A DNA stretch of 20,594 nucleotides from Porphyromonadaceae bacterium (GCA_003447595.1 DLYT01000060.1:17188-37781); one strand, 5' to 3'. Counted from the stretch's first letter, positions 9,801 to 17,004 are shown. A program made the numbers and translations. Notes: a model not told the origin generated them from the letters alone.

Positions 9801-10346
9801 GAAGCAATGGATTACTGTAAGAAACTTTCAGACAAAACAGGTCTTAACGTAACCTTGCCTACAGAGGTACAGTGGGAGTGGGCATGTCGTGCCGGTAGCG
9901 ATACCGACTTCTGGTTTGGCGATCGCGCAATGGACTTCTCTAAGTTTGGCAACTTGGCCGACGTACAACTAGAGAAGATGGCCGTTACCGGTATCGATCC
10001 GCAGCCAATGAGCAAAGACAATCCTTGGTTCCCATACTACAACTACATTCCGAAGAACGATAAAATCGACGATGGTAACATGCTTCCTGTCGAAGCAGGT
10101 AACTATCAGGCAAACGCATTCGGTTTGGTAGATATGCACGGTAACCTTGCCGAGTGGACACGCTCTGCTTACCTTCCTTATCCATACACAGAGAAAGATC
10201 AGGCAGGAGCAGCAGTAGACCAAGTGGTAGCACGCGGTGGTTCATGGATTGATAGAGCGAAAGACGCAACTTCGGCTGTACGTCGCGCCTTCTTGCCATG
10301 GCAACGTGTCAACAACGTAGGTATGCGTATCATTATCGAAGATTAA
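6882..10346 (+). CDS. HzsA-like dihaem protein fused to a SUMF1/FGE-fold domain
   Basis: An exported protein of 1154 residues with three parts. Residues 1-23 form a Sec signal peptide ending near MVAQQ. A helical N-terminal region then leads, from about 240, into a PD40-like beta-propeller resembling the middle domain of hydrazine synthase alpha (LAPNWDGERILFTS near 243 and VMYTRWEYTD near 355). Two c-type haem motifs follow, CVGCH at 643-647 and CIACH at 693-697. A Pro-rich linker near 838-850 joins a C-terminal SUMF1/EgtB/PvdO fold from about 880 (VRVPAGKFVMGS, PTEVQWEWACRAG, MHGNLAEW, ARGGSW). The Cys pair that follows RGGS in true formylglycine-generating enzymes is absent, so sulfatase activation is unlikely. 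The reaction is unknown; hydrazine synthesis is not implied, because that needs partner subunits not seen here. It lies 51 bases after tcyP and ends at a terminator. Confidence 0.88.
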   Translation: MRKRILLVGVCSAFALSSIPMVAQQKKDTKPAVEVTAEQVAAEQKGVESLVKALKEPAYFQSKLNEANALSSNVERSNSYASLYKEISLVVRLQEQLKWVNPETLAQAVKEMKGKKGFDASNVDPKLKELKTLVSKGFNGIYKNESSAIESAQTALKLNRDVLLANPDIDVDKFISVRYNHGNRADKIMAGSLGVQPNNWSNQTTTSRNGFKAEMIEVSGLKSGDIKTQTLYKPEVEGAALTDLAPNWDGERILFTSLDSTRKWQVFEMGIDGKNVKQVTQVGEPDLEFFDAAYLPDGRIVAVSNIGYHGVPCVNGSDEVGNMVIYDPKTNYLRRLTFDQDANWNPIVLPNGKVMYTRWEYTDLTHYYSRIVMHMNPDGTEQKSLYGSGSMFPNSIFDMKPLPGQSNRFVGIISGHHGVARSGRMIIFDPAKSRKEEKGMVQEIPFRNREIIPVVKDELVNGVWPQFIKPYPLSDEAFLVTAKLSPNSLWGVYLVDVYDNMTLIAEAEGEGIIHSVPVKKRPTPAVIPDRIKPESKEATVFIQDIYEGEGLKGVPRGEVKALRVFAYEYAYQRTLSDHYMQGIQAGWDIKRLIGTVPVEEDGSVIFKIPANTPVSLQPLDENGQAIQWMRSWLTGMPGEVVSCVGCHEDQNTIPVPKRTIASTKKPADIKIADGHIRPFTFALEVQPILDRACIACHDGSNTAMPNFKDTTSVGITDWSGTRYFGKSYLAFHPYVNRQGPEADMYVMSPYEYHASTSEIVRMLNRGHHNVKLTDKEWASLYTWIDMNAPYHSAFNANPINGIEQYSRRKELADKYNKAGVDWRKEIADYAAYLDKQEKPAPVKPEPAPQTKYKEVKQKGWPLSQDKIKEMLAAEKETRKEIEVADGVKIAFVRVPAGKFVMGSNAGYADQAPAHKAQVKNGFWMSETELTNEQYNALVPDHDSRIYAQFWKDHTTPGYPANRPQQPVVRVSYQEAMDYCKKLSDKTGLNVTLPTEVQWEWACRAGSDTDFWFGDRAMDFSKFGNLADVQLEKMAVTGIDPQPMSKDNPWFPYYNYIPKNDKIDDGNMLPVEAGNYQANAFGLVDMHGNLAEWTRSAYLPYPYTEKDQAGAAVDQVVARGGSWIDRAKDATSAVRRAFLPWQRVNNVGMRIIIED

Positions 10347-10370
10347 TTTGATTGACATACATCACTAGAA

Positions 10371-10407
10371 AAATCCCGGACTCACTCGTTGAGTTCGGGA
10401 TTTTTTT
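10371..10407 (+). terminator. Rho-independent terminator after the HzsA-like gene
   Basis: A 14-bp stem with one G-T wobble (10371-10384 with 10390-10403), a 5-base loop and a seven-T tract. It starts 24 bases after the stop and marks the 3' end of the 3190-10346 run. Confidence 0.92.
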
Positions 10408-10477
10408 ATGTTGATTATTTGATAATTAGGTAGTGTTTTTGATGTTTATATATTATCTTTAAAAATGTTTATTGTTT

Positions 10478-10515
10478 GTTTCGAATCGTCAGGTGCCGAC
10501 CTGACGATTCGAAAC
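10478..10515. repeat. Perfect palindrome, unit 1 (17-bp arms, GCCG loop)
   Basis: Left arm 10478-10494 (GTTTCGAATCGTCAGGT) is the exact reverse complement of 10499-10515, around GCCG. No T tract follows, so it is not a normal terminator. It lies about 90 bases before the HU-winged-helix gene and is the inverted partner of unit 2. Confidence 0.93.
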
Positions 10516-10526
10516 TAGTGAAAACA

Positions 10527-10555
10527 GAATTGTCAGGTCGGCACCTGACGATTCG
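10527..10555. repeat. Palindromic unit 2, inverted copy of unit 1
   Basis: Its own 12-bp arms (10527-10538 with 10543-10554, one T-G wobble) enclose CGGC. The whole 29-base unit is the reverse complement of 10482-10510 with a single difference, so units 1 and 2 can also pair with each other into one long stem around a 16-base loop (10511-10526). It ends 50 bases before the start at 10606. It could be a protein-binding site, an RNA switch in the leader, or a REP-like repeat; the sequence alone does not decide. Confidence 0.92.
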
Positions 10556-10605
10556 TTCTTCGTTAAGAAAAAACTAACTTATCACGAATCTAATATCAAA
10601 TCAGT

Positions 10606-11211
10606 ATGTCTATTGAATACAAAGTAAATCGAGTATCATTACCTGGCTTCGAAGAGGAGCAGGAAGTCTTATATCCAAGTGTTGTAACCAGAGGCACAGT
10701 GGGGGTGAAAGAGTGGGCCGAATATGCGTCGATGCGCAGTACATTGAGTGAGCCCGATGTAATGGCTGCCATGTCTAGTTTGTCTGATTTTATCAGTCAC
10801 TCATTGAAGATGGGATACAATGTTAACCTCGAAAAGATCGGATTCCTTTCTGTAAAATTAGATACGGAAGCTGAGCTTACCTGTGAGAAGTCGAGAGGAG
10901 TTGCGGTAAAGGCCGATGGGGTACGTTTCAAATGTGCAAAGGAGTTGAAGGAAGAATTGGCAACGTCTAAGCTTATTAAAGCTGAGGCGGGAAAGCGAAC
11001 ATCCGGAACAACAACTTTTGACGAACGCAAGGATGTACTACTCGGTTATTTAGTAGAAAATCAATCTATTTCAGCTCGAAAATACAAAGCTCTTACGGCT
11101 TGTACCAAATATCAATTGCATACAGATCTCGAACAATATATTGCGGAAGGTCTTTTACTTCGCAAGGGAAAAGGACGAGCTACGCGTTATTATCTAATTA
11201 AGCAAGAGTAA
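10606..11211 (+). CDS. HU-domain DNA-binding protein fused to a winged helix
   Basis: Nucleoid-type protein of 201 residues with two parts. Residues 1 to about 115 resemble the divergent HU/IHF domain common in Bacteroidota (HU-HIG group): an N-terminal strand, a TRGTVGVKEWAEYASMRSTLS segment in two pieces, helices around 50-67, and a GFLSVKL beta segment. A linker at about 118-138 leads to a winged-helix domain at about 139-201 (helices in ERKDVLLGYLV and ISARKYKALTACTKYQL, wing near RKGKGRATRYYLI). The HU half probably bends DNA while the second half adds specificity, which would make it a local regulator or architectural protein; this is inference. The nested palindrome just upstream is an obvious candidate binding site. 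The gene after it follows at 51 bases, so the two may be co-transcribed. Confidence 0.85.
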   Translation: MSIEYKVNRVSLPGFEEEQEVLYPSVVTRGTVGVKEWAEYASMRSTLSEPDVMAAMSSLSDFISHSLKMGYNVNLEKIGFLSVKLDTEAELTCEKSRGVAVKADGVRFKCAKELKEELATSKLIKAEAGKRTSGTTTFDERKDVLLGYLVENQSISARKYKALTACTKYQLHTDLEQYIAEGLLLRKGKGRATRYYLIKQE

Positions 11212-11262
11212 ATCGGCGATGATAATGTAGTATTCTGAAAGAAAGAAGCATTTAAAAAAAGA

Positions 11263-12063
11263 ATGAAGATGAGAATAAGAGTAATTCTGCGTATCGTGAT
11301 ATTTCTTTTTGCCAGCTTAGTGATTGAGCATGCTTATGCGACAGCTCAGGCACCAGACTACTTAATTTATAAAGGTGATACACTAGCGATCTACTCCAAT
11401 CCTTTGGAAAGCTTTTTTGCAAAGGAGGGAAGACCTGATCGTGTTTTTGATAAATACGGGTATAAGAGTACAGCTTGTTGGCGTGGTTACATCGGATATT
11501 GGGAGTTGAGGAATGATAGTTTATTCTTGGTAAAAGTGCGAGGTGCGTCAACTAATATTGATTTATCTCTGATTTTCAAGGATAGGAAAACAGATCATGG
11601 AGTATTTGCCGACTGGGTTGATTCTTCAATACATATTCCGTGCGGGAGACTTGTTGTTTCTATGTACGACGGTTATGGGTCAATCTTTGAGTTTGAGAAA
11701 GAACTCTTTTTTAAGCAAGGAGTGTTGACCGGTATCAAAGAGTATGATAATTCAAAGTCAAAGAGTTCCCGATTTACAGAAGATCGCTCTTTGCTTTTGA
11801 AATTTATTCAAGAGAATATCAACTATGCGAATATTATAAATAATACTGATGAAGATGTAAGGGTTCTTGTTGAGGTTCGTAGTGTTACACCTGAGGGAAA
11901 GATTGACAGTGTCCAAGTTGTACGTGGGCATGATCCTGAAAGAGATAAGGAAGCAATCAGGGTAGTAAAGTCGATTCCAGAGTGGGAAGTATTATTTAGA
12001 TCCGGAAAACAAATTCAACGGCCATGGACTATACCGGTCGTATTCAAAAAGAAAGATGAATAA
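11263..12063 (+). CDS. Exported protein with C-terminal TonB_C-like domain
   Basis: A 266-residue protein with an N-terminal hydrophobic signal or anchor (about 1-29, two possible ATG starts at 11263 and 11269). The middle region has the segment ACWRGYIGYWELRNDSLFLVKV, which I have seen only in uncharacterised Bacteroidota proteins and cannot assign. From about 196 to the end the pattern VLVEVRSVTPEGKIDSVQVV, then EAIRVVKSIPEW and a final IPVVF, matches the TonB C-terminal fold. Unlike a true energy-transducing TonB it lacks a Pro-rich periplasm-spanning region, and no ExbB/ExbD or receptor is nearby, so an energising role is unlikely. The TonB-like domain may serve as a binding module in the periplasm. 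Function unknown. Confidence 0.78.
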   Translation: MKMRIRVILRIVIFLFASLVIEHAYATAQAPDYLIYKGDTLAIYSNPLESFFAKEGRPDRVFDKYGYKSTACWRGYIGYWELRNDSLFLVKVRGASTNIDLSLIFKDRKTDHGVFADWVDSSIHIPCGRLVVSMYDGYGSIFEFEKELFFKQGVLTGIKEYDNSKSKSSRFTEDRSLLLKFIQENINYANIINNTDEDVRVLVEVRSVTPEGKIDSVQVVRGHDPERDKEAIRVVKSIPEWEVLFRSGKQIQRPWTIPVVFKKKDE

Positions 12064-12105
12064 AGTCTTTCGGTAACAGTTTTGATTTCATGTTTGATTA
12101 AAATA

Positions 12106-12139
12106 AGAAAAGCATCGGGTATGAGTCCGATGCTTTTCT
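12106..12139. terminator. Bidirectional terminator between convergent genes
   Basis: A perfect 13-bp stem (12106-12118 with 12127-12139), loop of 8 bases, with A-rich left and T-rich right arms. It separates the TonB_C gene (+) from the alcohol dehydrogenase (-) and can serve both. Confidence 0.85.
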
Positions 12140-12156
12140 ATAGTTTGCGACGTTAA

Positions 12157-13308
12157 TTACAAGCTCTTAAGAAGAATACGTTCTATAACTGTATAGTCTA
12201 TATTCTGTTTTTCGCCAAGCTTGATGTTTCTTTCTTTAAATCTGAATACGATATCTTTTACTGTATCTTCGTAAACATCTACTTCGCTTAGTTTGGTCGG
12301 GATATTAACTGAGCGGAAGAATTGTTCTGTTTTCTTGATAGCAGCTTTTGCTTTTTCTTCAGGTGTACCGTCGGTGATGCCCCATACACGTTCTGCGTAT
12401 TGTACAAGTTTGTCCATCTTATCGTTGATCATTACTTGTAGCATGCTTGGGTATACAATGGCAAGTGATACGCCGTGGGTAATTCCTTTAAATGCAGTAA
12501 GCTCGTGGCCAATCATGTGTGTAGCCCAGTCTTGTGGAGTACCCATTGCGATGAATCCGTTCAAAGCCATCGTTGCCGTAAGCATAAAGTTAGACATCAC
12601 ATCGTAGTTGGTTTGATCTTCCATAATGCGAGGAGCTAGTGTAACGAGTGTTTGCAACAAACCTTCGGCCCAACGGTCCATTACCATCGAGTTGCTAGGG
12701 AATGTCATGTATTGCTCCATGATGTGTACAAACGTATCTACAATACCGCAACCCAATTGAAACTTAGGAAGTGAATAAGTTACTTGCGGATCAAGGATCG
12801 AGAACTTAGGGAAACTTGTTGGCGAGCCAAATACAAGTTTTTCTTGTTTCTCAAGGTTTGAAATCACGGCACCACTATTCATTTCCGAACCTGTAGCCGG
12901 TAATGTAAGTACTGCACCAAGATCAACCGTATGTTTTGCAAGTGCATTGTTTTTTACAAGGTCCCAAGCATCGCCATCGTAAGCAATGCCGGCAGCAATT
13001 AGTTTAGATCCGTCGATAACGGAGCCACCGCCTACAGCAAGAACGAAGTCAGCTTTTAGTCGTTTGCCAAGATCGATTGCTTCGCGCAATGTTTCTACCG
13101 CCGGATTTGGTTCAATGCCCCAAAATTCGGTAACGTCATGGTTAGCCAACGCTTCTTTTACCTGTTCGTATACGCCATTCTTTTTTACACTACCTCCGCC
13201 AAAAGTGACAAGGATCTTCTTTGTTGTTGGGATTTCTGTGCTCAATTGAGCAATCATTCCTTTTCCGAATATAAGTTTAGTCGGGTTTTGAAATACGAAG
13301 TTGTTCAT
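12157..13308 (-). CDS. yqhD: Iron-containing alcohol dehydrogenase, YqhD/BdhA type
   Basis: Cytosolic NAD(P)H-dependent aldehyde reductase / butanol dehydrogenase of 383 residues (E. coli YqhD has 387) and similar along its length. The N-terminal nucleotide-binding half has GGGSVKKNG at 38-46 and AVGGGSVIDGSK at 91-102; the first motif favours NADPH in YqhD. The metal ligands match YqhD with an offset of three: D191, H195, H264 and H278. Conserved TLPATGSEMN (135-144) and QDWATHMIGHELTA also fit. The likely role is detoxifying short-chain or lipid-derived aldehydes, or disposing of reducing power. It is a single minus-strand gene, divergent from the lipoprotein gene. The family is certain; cofactor and substrate are inferred. 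Confidence 0.94.
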   Translation of the reverse strand: MNNFVFQNPTKLIFGKGMIAQLSTEIPTTKKILVTFGGGSVKKNGVYEQVKEALANHDVTEFWGIEPNPAVETLREAIDLGKRLKADFVLAVGGGSVIDGSKLIAAGIAYDGDAWDLVKNNALAKHTVDLGAVLTLPATGSEMNSGAVISNLEKQEKLVFGSPTSFPKFSILDPQVTYSLPKFQLGCGIVDTFVHIMEQYMTFPSNSMVMDRWAEGLLQTLVTLAPRIMEDQTNYDVMSNFMLTATMALNGFIAMGTPQDWATHMIGHELTAFKGITHGVSLAIVYPSMLQVMINDKMDKLVQYAERVWGITDGTPEEKAKAAIKKTEQFFRSVNIPTKLSEVDVYEDTVKDIVFRFKERNIKLGEKQNIDYTVIERILLKSL

Positions 13309-13473
13309 ATCTAAAGTGTTTATACAAATAAAATGTTTTTTATGGATGATTTGTTCTGTGAATTTACACTATTTATCAAGGATTATGAATAGATCGATTG
13401 CTCTTTTCATCAAAATGTAATCTCTGAAGATGCCTATAGCATGTATGGTGCATGTTTTTTCGGTTAATTATTT

Positions 13474-13481
13474 TACTTTTG
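13474..13481 (+). promoter_or_regulatory. Bacteroides-type -7 promoter box before the lipoprotein gene
   Basis: TACTTTTG matches the TAnnTTTG consensus of the Bacteroidota primary sigma factor. No clear -33 TTG is seen. Transcription would begin near 13488, leaving about 40 bases before the ATG at 13528 but only about 10 before the ATG at 13498, which favours the later start. Confidence 0.5.
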
Positions 13482-13527
13482 TGTACATGTTTAATTAATG
13501 TATTTGTCTTATCGTAAGGCTTTGCTT

Positions 13528-14352
13528 ATGAAGAAATTTTTTAGTTTACTTGCGGGTGTAGCGCTATTGATGAGTTGTGACGGCGGCGACGACGGTTCTA
13601 CTACTTACTGGCAATATCCGGCAATAATAGGAGAGTCGGGCGAAGGCTCCGGTAAAGTTGCATATGTTGTTAATCACAAAATATTAAAGTCGGACTTCTT
13701 TAATCAGCTTGAAATAGGAACGACAGGTATTGTGGATTTTAAAACAATGACCGAAGAGTTTGGTCAGAAGTCGGAAACAGAGGTTGCCGTAAATAAGTGG
13801 ATCGATGTGCCTTCGTGTACGTTGCTAAATGAAGATCCGGGTACGGTAATCGGTGATACCGTGGCTAAGTCTGCTGCGAGAGTATTGCTCCAATATAATA
13901 CCGATAGTATCCTGTTTTTGAATACCGACTTGAATCTGCGAGCTGATCAAACGATCAAGACGGAAGTGTATTGGCTTCCAAACAAAACAGTAGAACCAAC
14001 GCCTGATCCAACTCCCGACGGGGGCGAAGACACTGGTAGTGCGGCTGCATATTTTGAAACCAAACAAACGGCAGCGACCGATACGATTTTTAAACTGTTT
14101 GTAAAAGTAACGCGCGAATCATCCTCCGGATCAAAGGCCGATGACTCGGGAGATACGGATACCTCTACGGGAGAGATAAAGACAGAGCATCTTTGGAACT
14201 CTGTAAATATATCACCGTTGTTTAAGTCGATCGAAGGAATTGATCTGTCTCGTATGGGAGTAAAAGTTTTCTATACCGTTCATGATAAAGATGGCAATCC
14301 GATTGTGGTGCCCGAAAGCAAAGTGAATACATTCTGGTTTTATTTGAAATAA
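13528..14352 (+). CDS. Predicted surface-exposed lipoprotein, function unknown
   Basis: Starting at 13528 gives a classic lipoprotein signal: MKKFFSLLAGVALLMSC with lipobox LMSC and acylated C17. The in-frame ATG at 13498 would add ten residues that spoil the signal peptide. The acidic run after the Cys (DGGDD) resembles the lipoprotein export signal that sends Bacteroidota lipoproteins to the outer face of the outer membrane. The 274-residue product appears to have two beta-rich parts, joined by a Pro/Asp-rich linker near 155-172 (EPTPDPTPDGGEDTG), with a second Ser/Asp low-complexity patch near 197-214. I do not recognise the family; a distant link to NigD-like lipoproteins is possible but unproven. 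It is transcribed alone, with a hairpin right after the stop. Confidence 0.82.
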   Translation: MKKFFSLLAGVALLMSCDGGDDGSTTYWQYPAIIGESGEGSGKVAYVVNHKILKSDFFNQLEIGTTGIVDFKTMTEEFGQKSETEVAVNKWIDVPSCTLLNEDPGTVIGDTVAKSAARVLLQYNTDSILFLNTDLNLRADQTIKTEVYWLPNKTVEPTPDPTPDGGEDTGSAAAYFETKQTAATDTIFKLFVKVTRESSSGSKADDSGDTDTSTGEIKTEHLWNSVNISPLFKSIEGIDLSRMGVKVFYTVHDKDGNPIVVPESKVNTFWFYLK

Positions 14353-14369
14353 CCGGAATACATAATATA

Positions 14370-14413
14370 AAAGCGCGGTGCGTTCTTCATGCAGAAGATA
14401 CGCACCGCGCTTT
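14370..14413. terminator. Bidirectional terminator between convergent genes
   Basis: A GC-rich 14-bp stem (14370-14383 with 14400-14413) continued by an inner 5-bp stem (14384-14388 with 14394-14398) and an ATGCA loop. It separates the lipoprotein gene (+) from the GH84 gene (-). Confidence 0.88.
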
Positions 14414-14433
14414 ATTTGTATAGAGATGGTTTG

Positions 14434-16971
14434 TTAGTTCCAGATCACTTCATGTACTTTGATTGGTTCAGAGCATGTAATCTCTAACTTTACAGCTTTT
14501 GCATTTTGCAAGCATGCGTCGGCTAGTTGAATGAATTGGTCTTTGCCTTCGTAGATGATGCGTTCTTCACCATCAGGCATTATAGCTTTTACGGTTGCTC
14601 CGGCTTTGTTGTCCGAAACCAATAATGCTACGCTTTTGGCATCTGTTTCGGTTTTGTCGAACGTAAGAGGCTTGTATGGTGCAAGCATCGTAAAGCTTTT
14701 CAAGTTGTTGTCGTTGCAATAGTAGGTAGGTGCAATGTTGCTATCTGCTTTTACACCGATGGTAAAGTCGAGCATATAGATTTGCTGATCGGCCGAAGAG
14801 GTGTTGGTAAATCGCAAATACTTAGTTCCCGTCGGAATGTTTTCAATTACCCCTTTGCCGTTTTTATCCTCTACTTGTAGCTTGTTCCAGGTTTTGCCGT
14901 CGGCCGAAGCTTGAAACTCTCCCCATGTAAGCAACTCCTTGTTTGGTAGGTTGAATGTCAGTTTGTCGGCAATACGATCTTCTCCCCAAGCCATACCCAA
15001 ATAACTTCCCGGCTGAATGTTGATCACCTCAAGGAGAGGAACAATCGCAATTTTAGCATCGCTTAGTTTGGTTGGCTGATGTTTGAGTTGGCCAATGTTT
15101 GTATACACGGAAGGAGTAGAGCTGATTGCTGCTTCCATCGCGTTGGCTTTATCTCCTTTGAGCGTATTGATAAACTCTTTTTCGATTCGTCCCGATACTC
15201 GATTCACAAACGGAGTAAGTACGAGTGAGCCCGTTTTTACGCCCGGTTGATATGGATTTTGGTTCAACGTTTGGTCTAGCTTGTTCATTTGAGCAAGCAA
15301 AGAGTTGATGTCTACAAAGTTTGCCCATACATCTGGGAGTTTATGACTTTGCCAATTGCCTGCCAAAACGATGGTGTTTTTGCCGGCATTACCAAGCAAC
15401 TCGAATTGTTGCAACCACGGATCCATCTGCTCAAGCAAACGTTTGTTGGTGCTTTTGCTTTTGATGATTTCGGGAGCCTTTGATATCTCGTCGAATGTGT
15501 AATAGATTTGCTTGCCATCTGCATCAGACAAATGTCCCTTTTCGTAGCTTTCGAGAAAACGATTTACGACTGGTTTGATCTTTGTCGATTCATCTCTGCG
15601 GTATCTATGACCGTTGTGTCCCGGGTCGCTATTGTGTGCATTGAAGCATTTAAAGGCTTCGGCTGCTTCGGGCATAATGTATTCGCAAGCATCATTCCAC
15701 GACTTATCGGGGTTGTAGTTGTCAACGTTCCAAGCATAGTTTGCCGCACCAAAGATGGCTACTTTAGATGCTTCGGCTTTGTCCATCGGGTTAGAGACAA
15801 ATCCCGACATTGCATGTTTTGCATTCGTGTCTAGTCCGTACGACGGACCCATCAATAAGTGGTCACGAACATAGTCGCTTACCGGGAAGTTCCACCATAC
15901 ATAGGCCGGACGTTTGATTCTGTTGTTTACCCATTCAAGACCTTCAAGAGTGATGTCATCAACAACGCGATTACCTGTCCACATGATGTGGATAGACGGA
16001 TCGAGTTGTTCGCCCAAAATATCGAGGTAAGTGCCCGGCTTCGGATTTGACCAACTCTTATTGTATTCTGTCGGACACATGATAAGTGGAGTAACATCTT
16101 TCTTTTTCGAGATAAACTCGTTGTGGATGTAGTTAAGGACTCCGGCTTGTTTTTCGGGTTTTGTTCCTTCGCCCGAGATGTCGTCAAAGAATACGGCAAA
16201 TGAACGTACGCCAAGATCGTACATCATATCAAACTTCTTTACGATAGCCATGCTGTCGCTTTTGTTCCATTTGATGTCTTTGCCCGGGTGAATGGCCCAT
16301 ACGAAATCGACTTTGTTTTTAGCTGCTTCTTGTGCGAGTTCTTTGATTTGTGCGGCTTGATCTGCCGGATAAGCGTCGCGCCAGTGTGGCGAGCTGTGAT
16401 ACGGATCGTCTTTTGGTCCGTAGATATAGGTGTTGAGTTTCAATGCTCCGTAGAAGCGAAGTTGCTCTAAACGGTCTTGATGACTCCAAGGTTCTCCATA
16501 GAAACCTTCTACCGTGCCGCGAAATGCTACGTCGGGGTAGTCGGTTATCGAACAAACGGGTAGAAGAATGTTGCCTCGATTGTCTTTTTCCTGCACTTGC
16601 TTCAAGGTTTGCAAAGCGTAGAATAGACCGCGACTGTCTGCTGCTTCGATGGTAATATCTTTAGCTCCGATGGTAAGGATATAGGCCCCCGAGCGTGCCA
16701 TCACATCGCTTTTGTTTTCTAGCTGTTTGATGTGGATGGGTGTGCCTTTGTCTTTTCCATCTACCGGCAATACGGTTTTGAGAAGAGCGTTGGATGTTGC
16801 GTCTTTTATTTTGTCTGTTTTAATATAGTATGCTTTGTCGGCAACCACGCGCTGATTGTTGTCTTCTACTTGTTGCGGTAAAGGGTATAGCTTGTTTTGA
16901 TTGACCTGCGCAGTGGCACTTAGTGTGCAACAGATAGACGAGGCCAATATAAAATACTTATGTTTCTTCAT
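14434..16971 (-). CDS. GH84 beta-N-acetylglucosaminidase (O-GlcNAcase family), exported
   Basis: Retaining exo-beta-N-acetylglucosaminidase that uses substrate-assisted catalysis. The start is placed at 16971 (MKKHKYFILASS, 845 residues), which gives a clean signal peptide ending near TAQ; an in-frame ATG at 17007 adds 12 residues ahead of the signal and overlaps the promoter box. After an N-terminal alpha/beta domain (about 25-140) the GH84 barrel opens with FRGTVEGFYGEPWS. The catalytic Asp pair is in FFDDISGEG, residues 263-264 in this numbering, equivalent to D242/D243 of B. thetaiotaomicron BtGH84. A helical region and C-terminal beta-sandwich domains, one with discoidin-like character (GEFQASADGKTWNKL), follow. 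It probably trims GlcNAc from host or mucin-type glycans in the periplasm or at the surface. Confidence 0.94.
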   Translation of the reverse strand: MKKHKYFILASSICCTLSATAQVNQNKLYPLPQQVEDNNQRVVADKAYYIKTDKIKDATSNALLKTVLPVDGKDKGTPIHIKQLENKSDVMARSGAYILTIGAKDITIEAADSRGLFYALQTLKQVQEKDNRGNILLPVCSITDYPDVAFRGTVEGFYGEPWSHQDRLEQLRFYGALKLNTYIYGPKDDPYHSSPHWRDAYPADQAAQIKELAQEAAKNKVDFVWAIHPGKDIKWNKSDSMAIVKKFDMMYDLGVRSFAVFFDDISGEGTKPEKQAGVLNYIHNEFISKKKDVTPLIMCPTEYNKSWSNPKPGTYLDILGEQLDPSIHIMWTGNRVVDDITLEGLEWVNNRIKRPAYVWWNFPVSDYVRDHLLMGPSYGLDTNAKHAMSGFVSNPMDKAEASKVAIFGAANYAWNVDNYNPDKSWNDACEYIMPEAAEAFKCFNAHNSDPGHNGHRYRRDESTKIKPVVNRFLESYEKGHLSDADGKQIYYTFDEISKAPEIIKSKSTNKRLLEQMDPWLQQFELLGNAGKNTIVLAGNWQSHKLPDVWANFVDINSLLAQMNKLDQTLNQNPYQPGVKTGSLVLTPFVNRVSGRIEKEFINTLKGDKANAMEAAISSTPSVYTNIGQLKHQPTKLSDAKIAIVPLLEVINIQPGSYLGMAWGEDRIADKLTFNLPNKELLTWGEFQASADGKTWNKLQVEDKNGKGVIENIPTGTKYLRFTNTSSADQQIYMLDFTIGVKADSNIAPTYYCNDNNLKSFTMLAPYKPLTFDKTETDAKSVALLVSDNKAGATVKAIMPDGEERIIYEGKDQFIQLADACLQNAKAVKLEITCSEPIKVHEVIWN

Positions 16972-17004
16972 GGGTCTTATAATTAGTAATTGTTGATTTA
17001 TCGA

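Noticed and set aside
6882..10346. Hydrazine synthase subunit, suggesting anammox metabolism
   Set aside because: Only the propeller and dihaem part resembles HzsA. The partner subunits, hydrazine dehydrogenase and the usual planctomycete context are absent, and the FGE fusion is typical of unrelated HzsA-like proteins.
10478..10555. Palindromes as a terminator or a short CRISPR array
   Set aside because: No T tract follows either hairpin, and a normal terminator already lies at 10371-10407. The two units are inverted rather than direct repeats with only one spacer, so it is not a CRISPR array.
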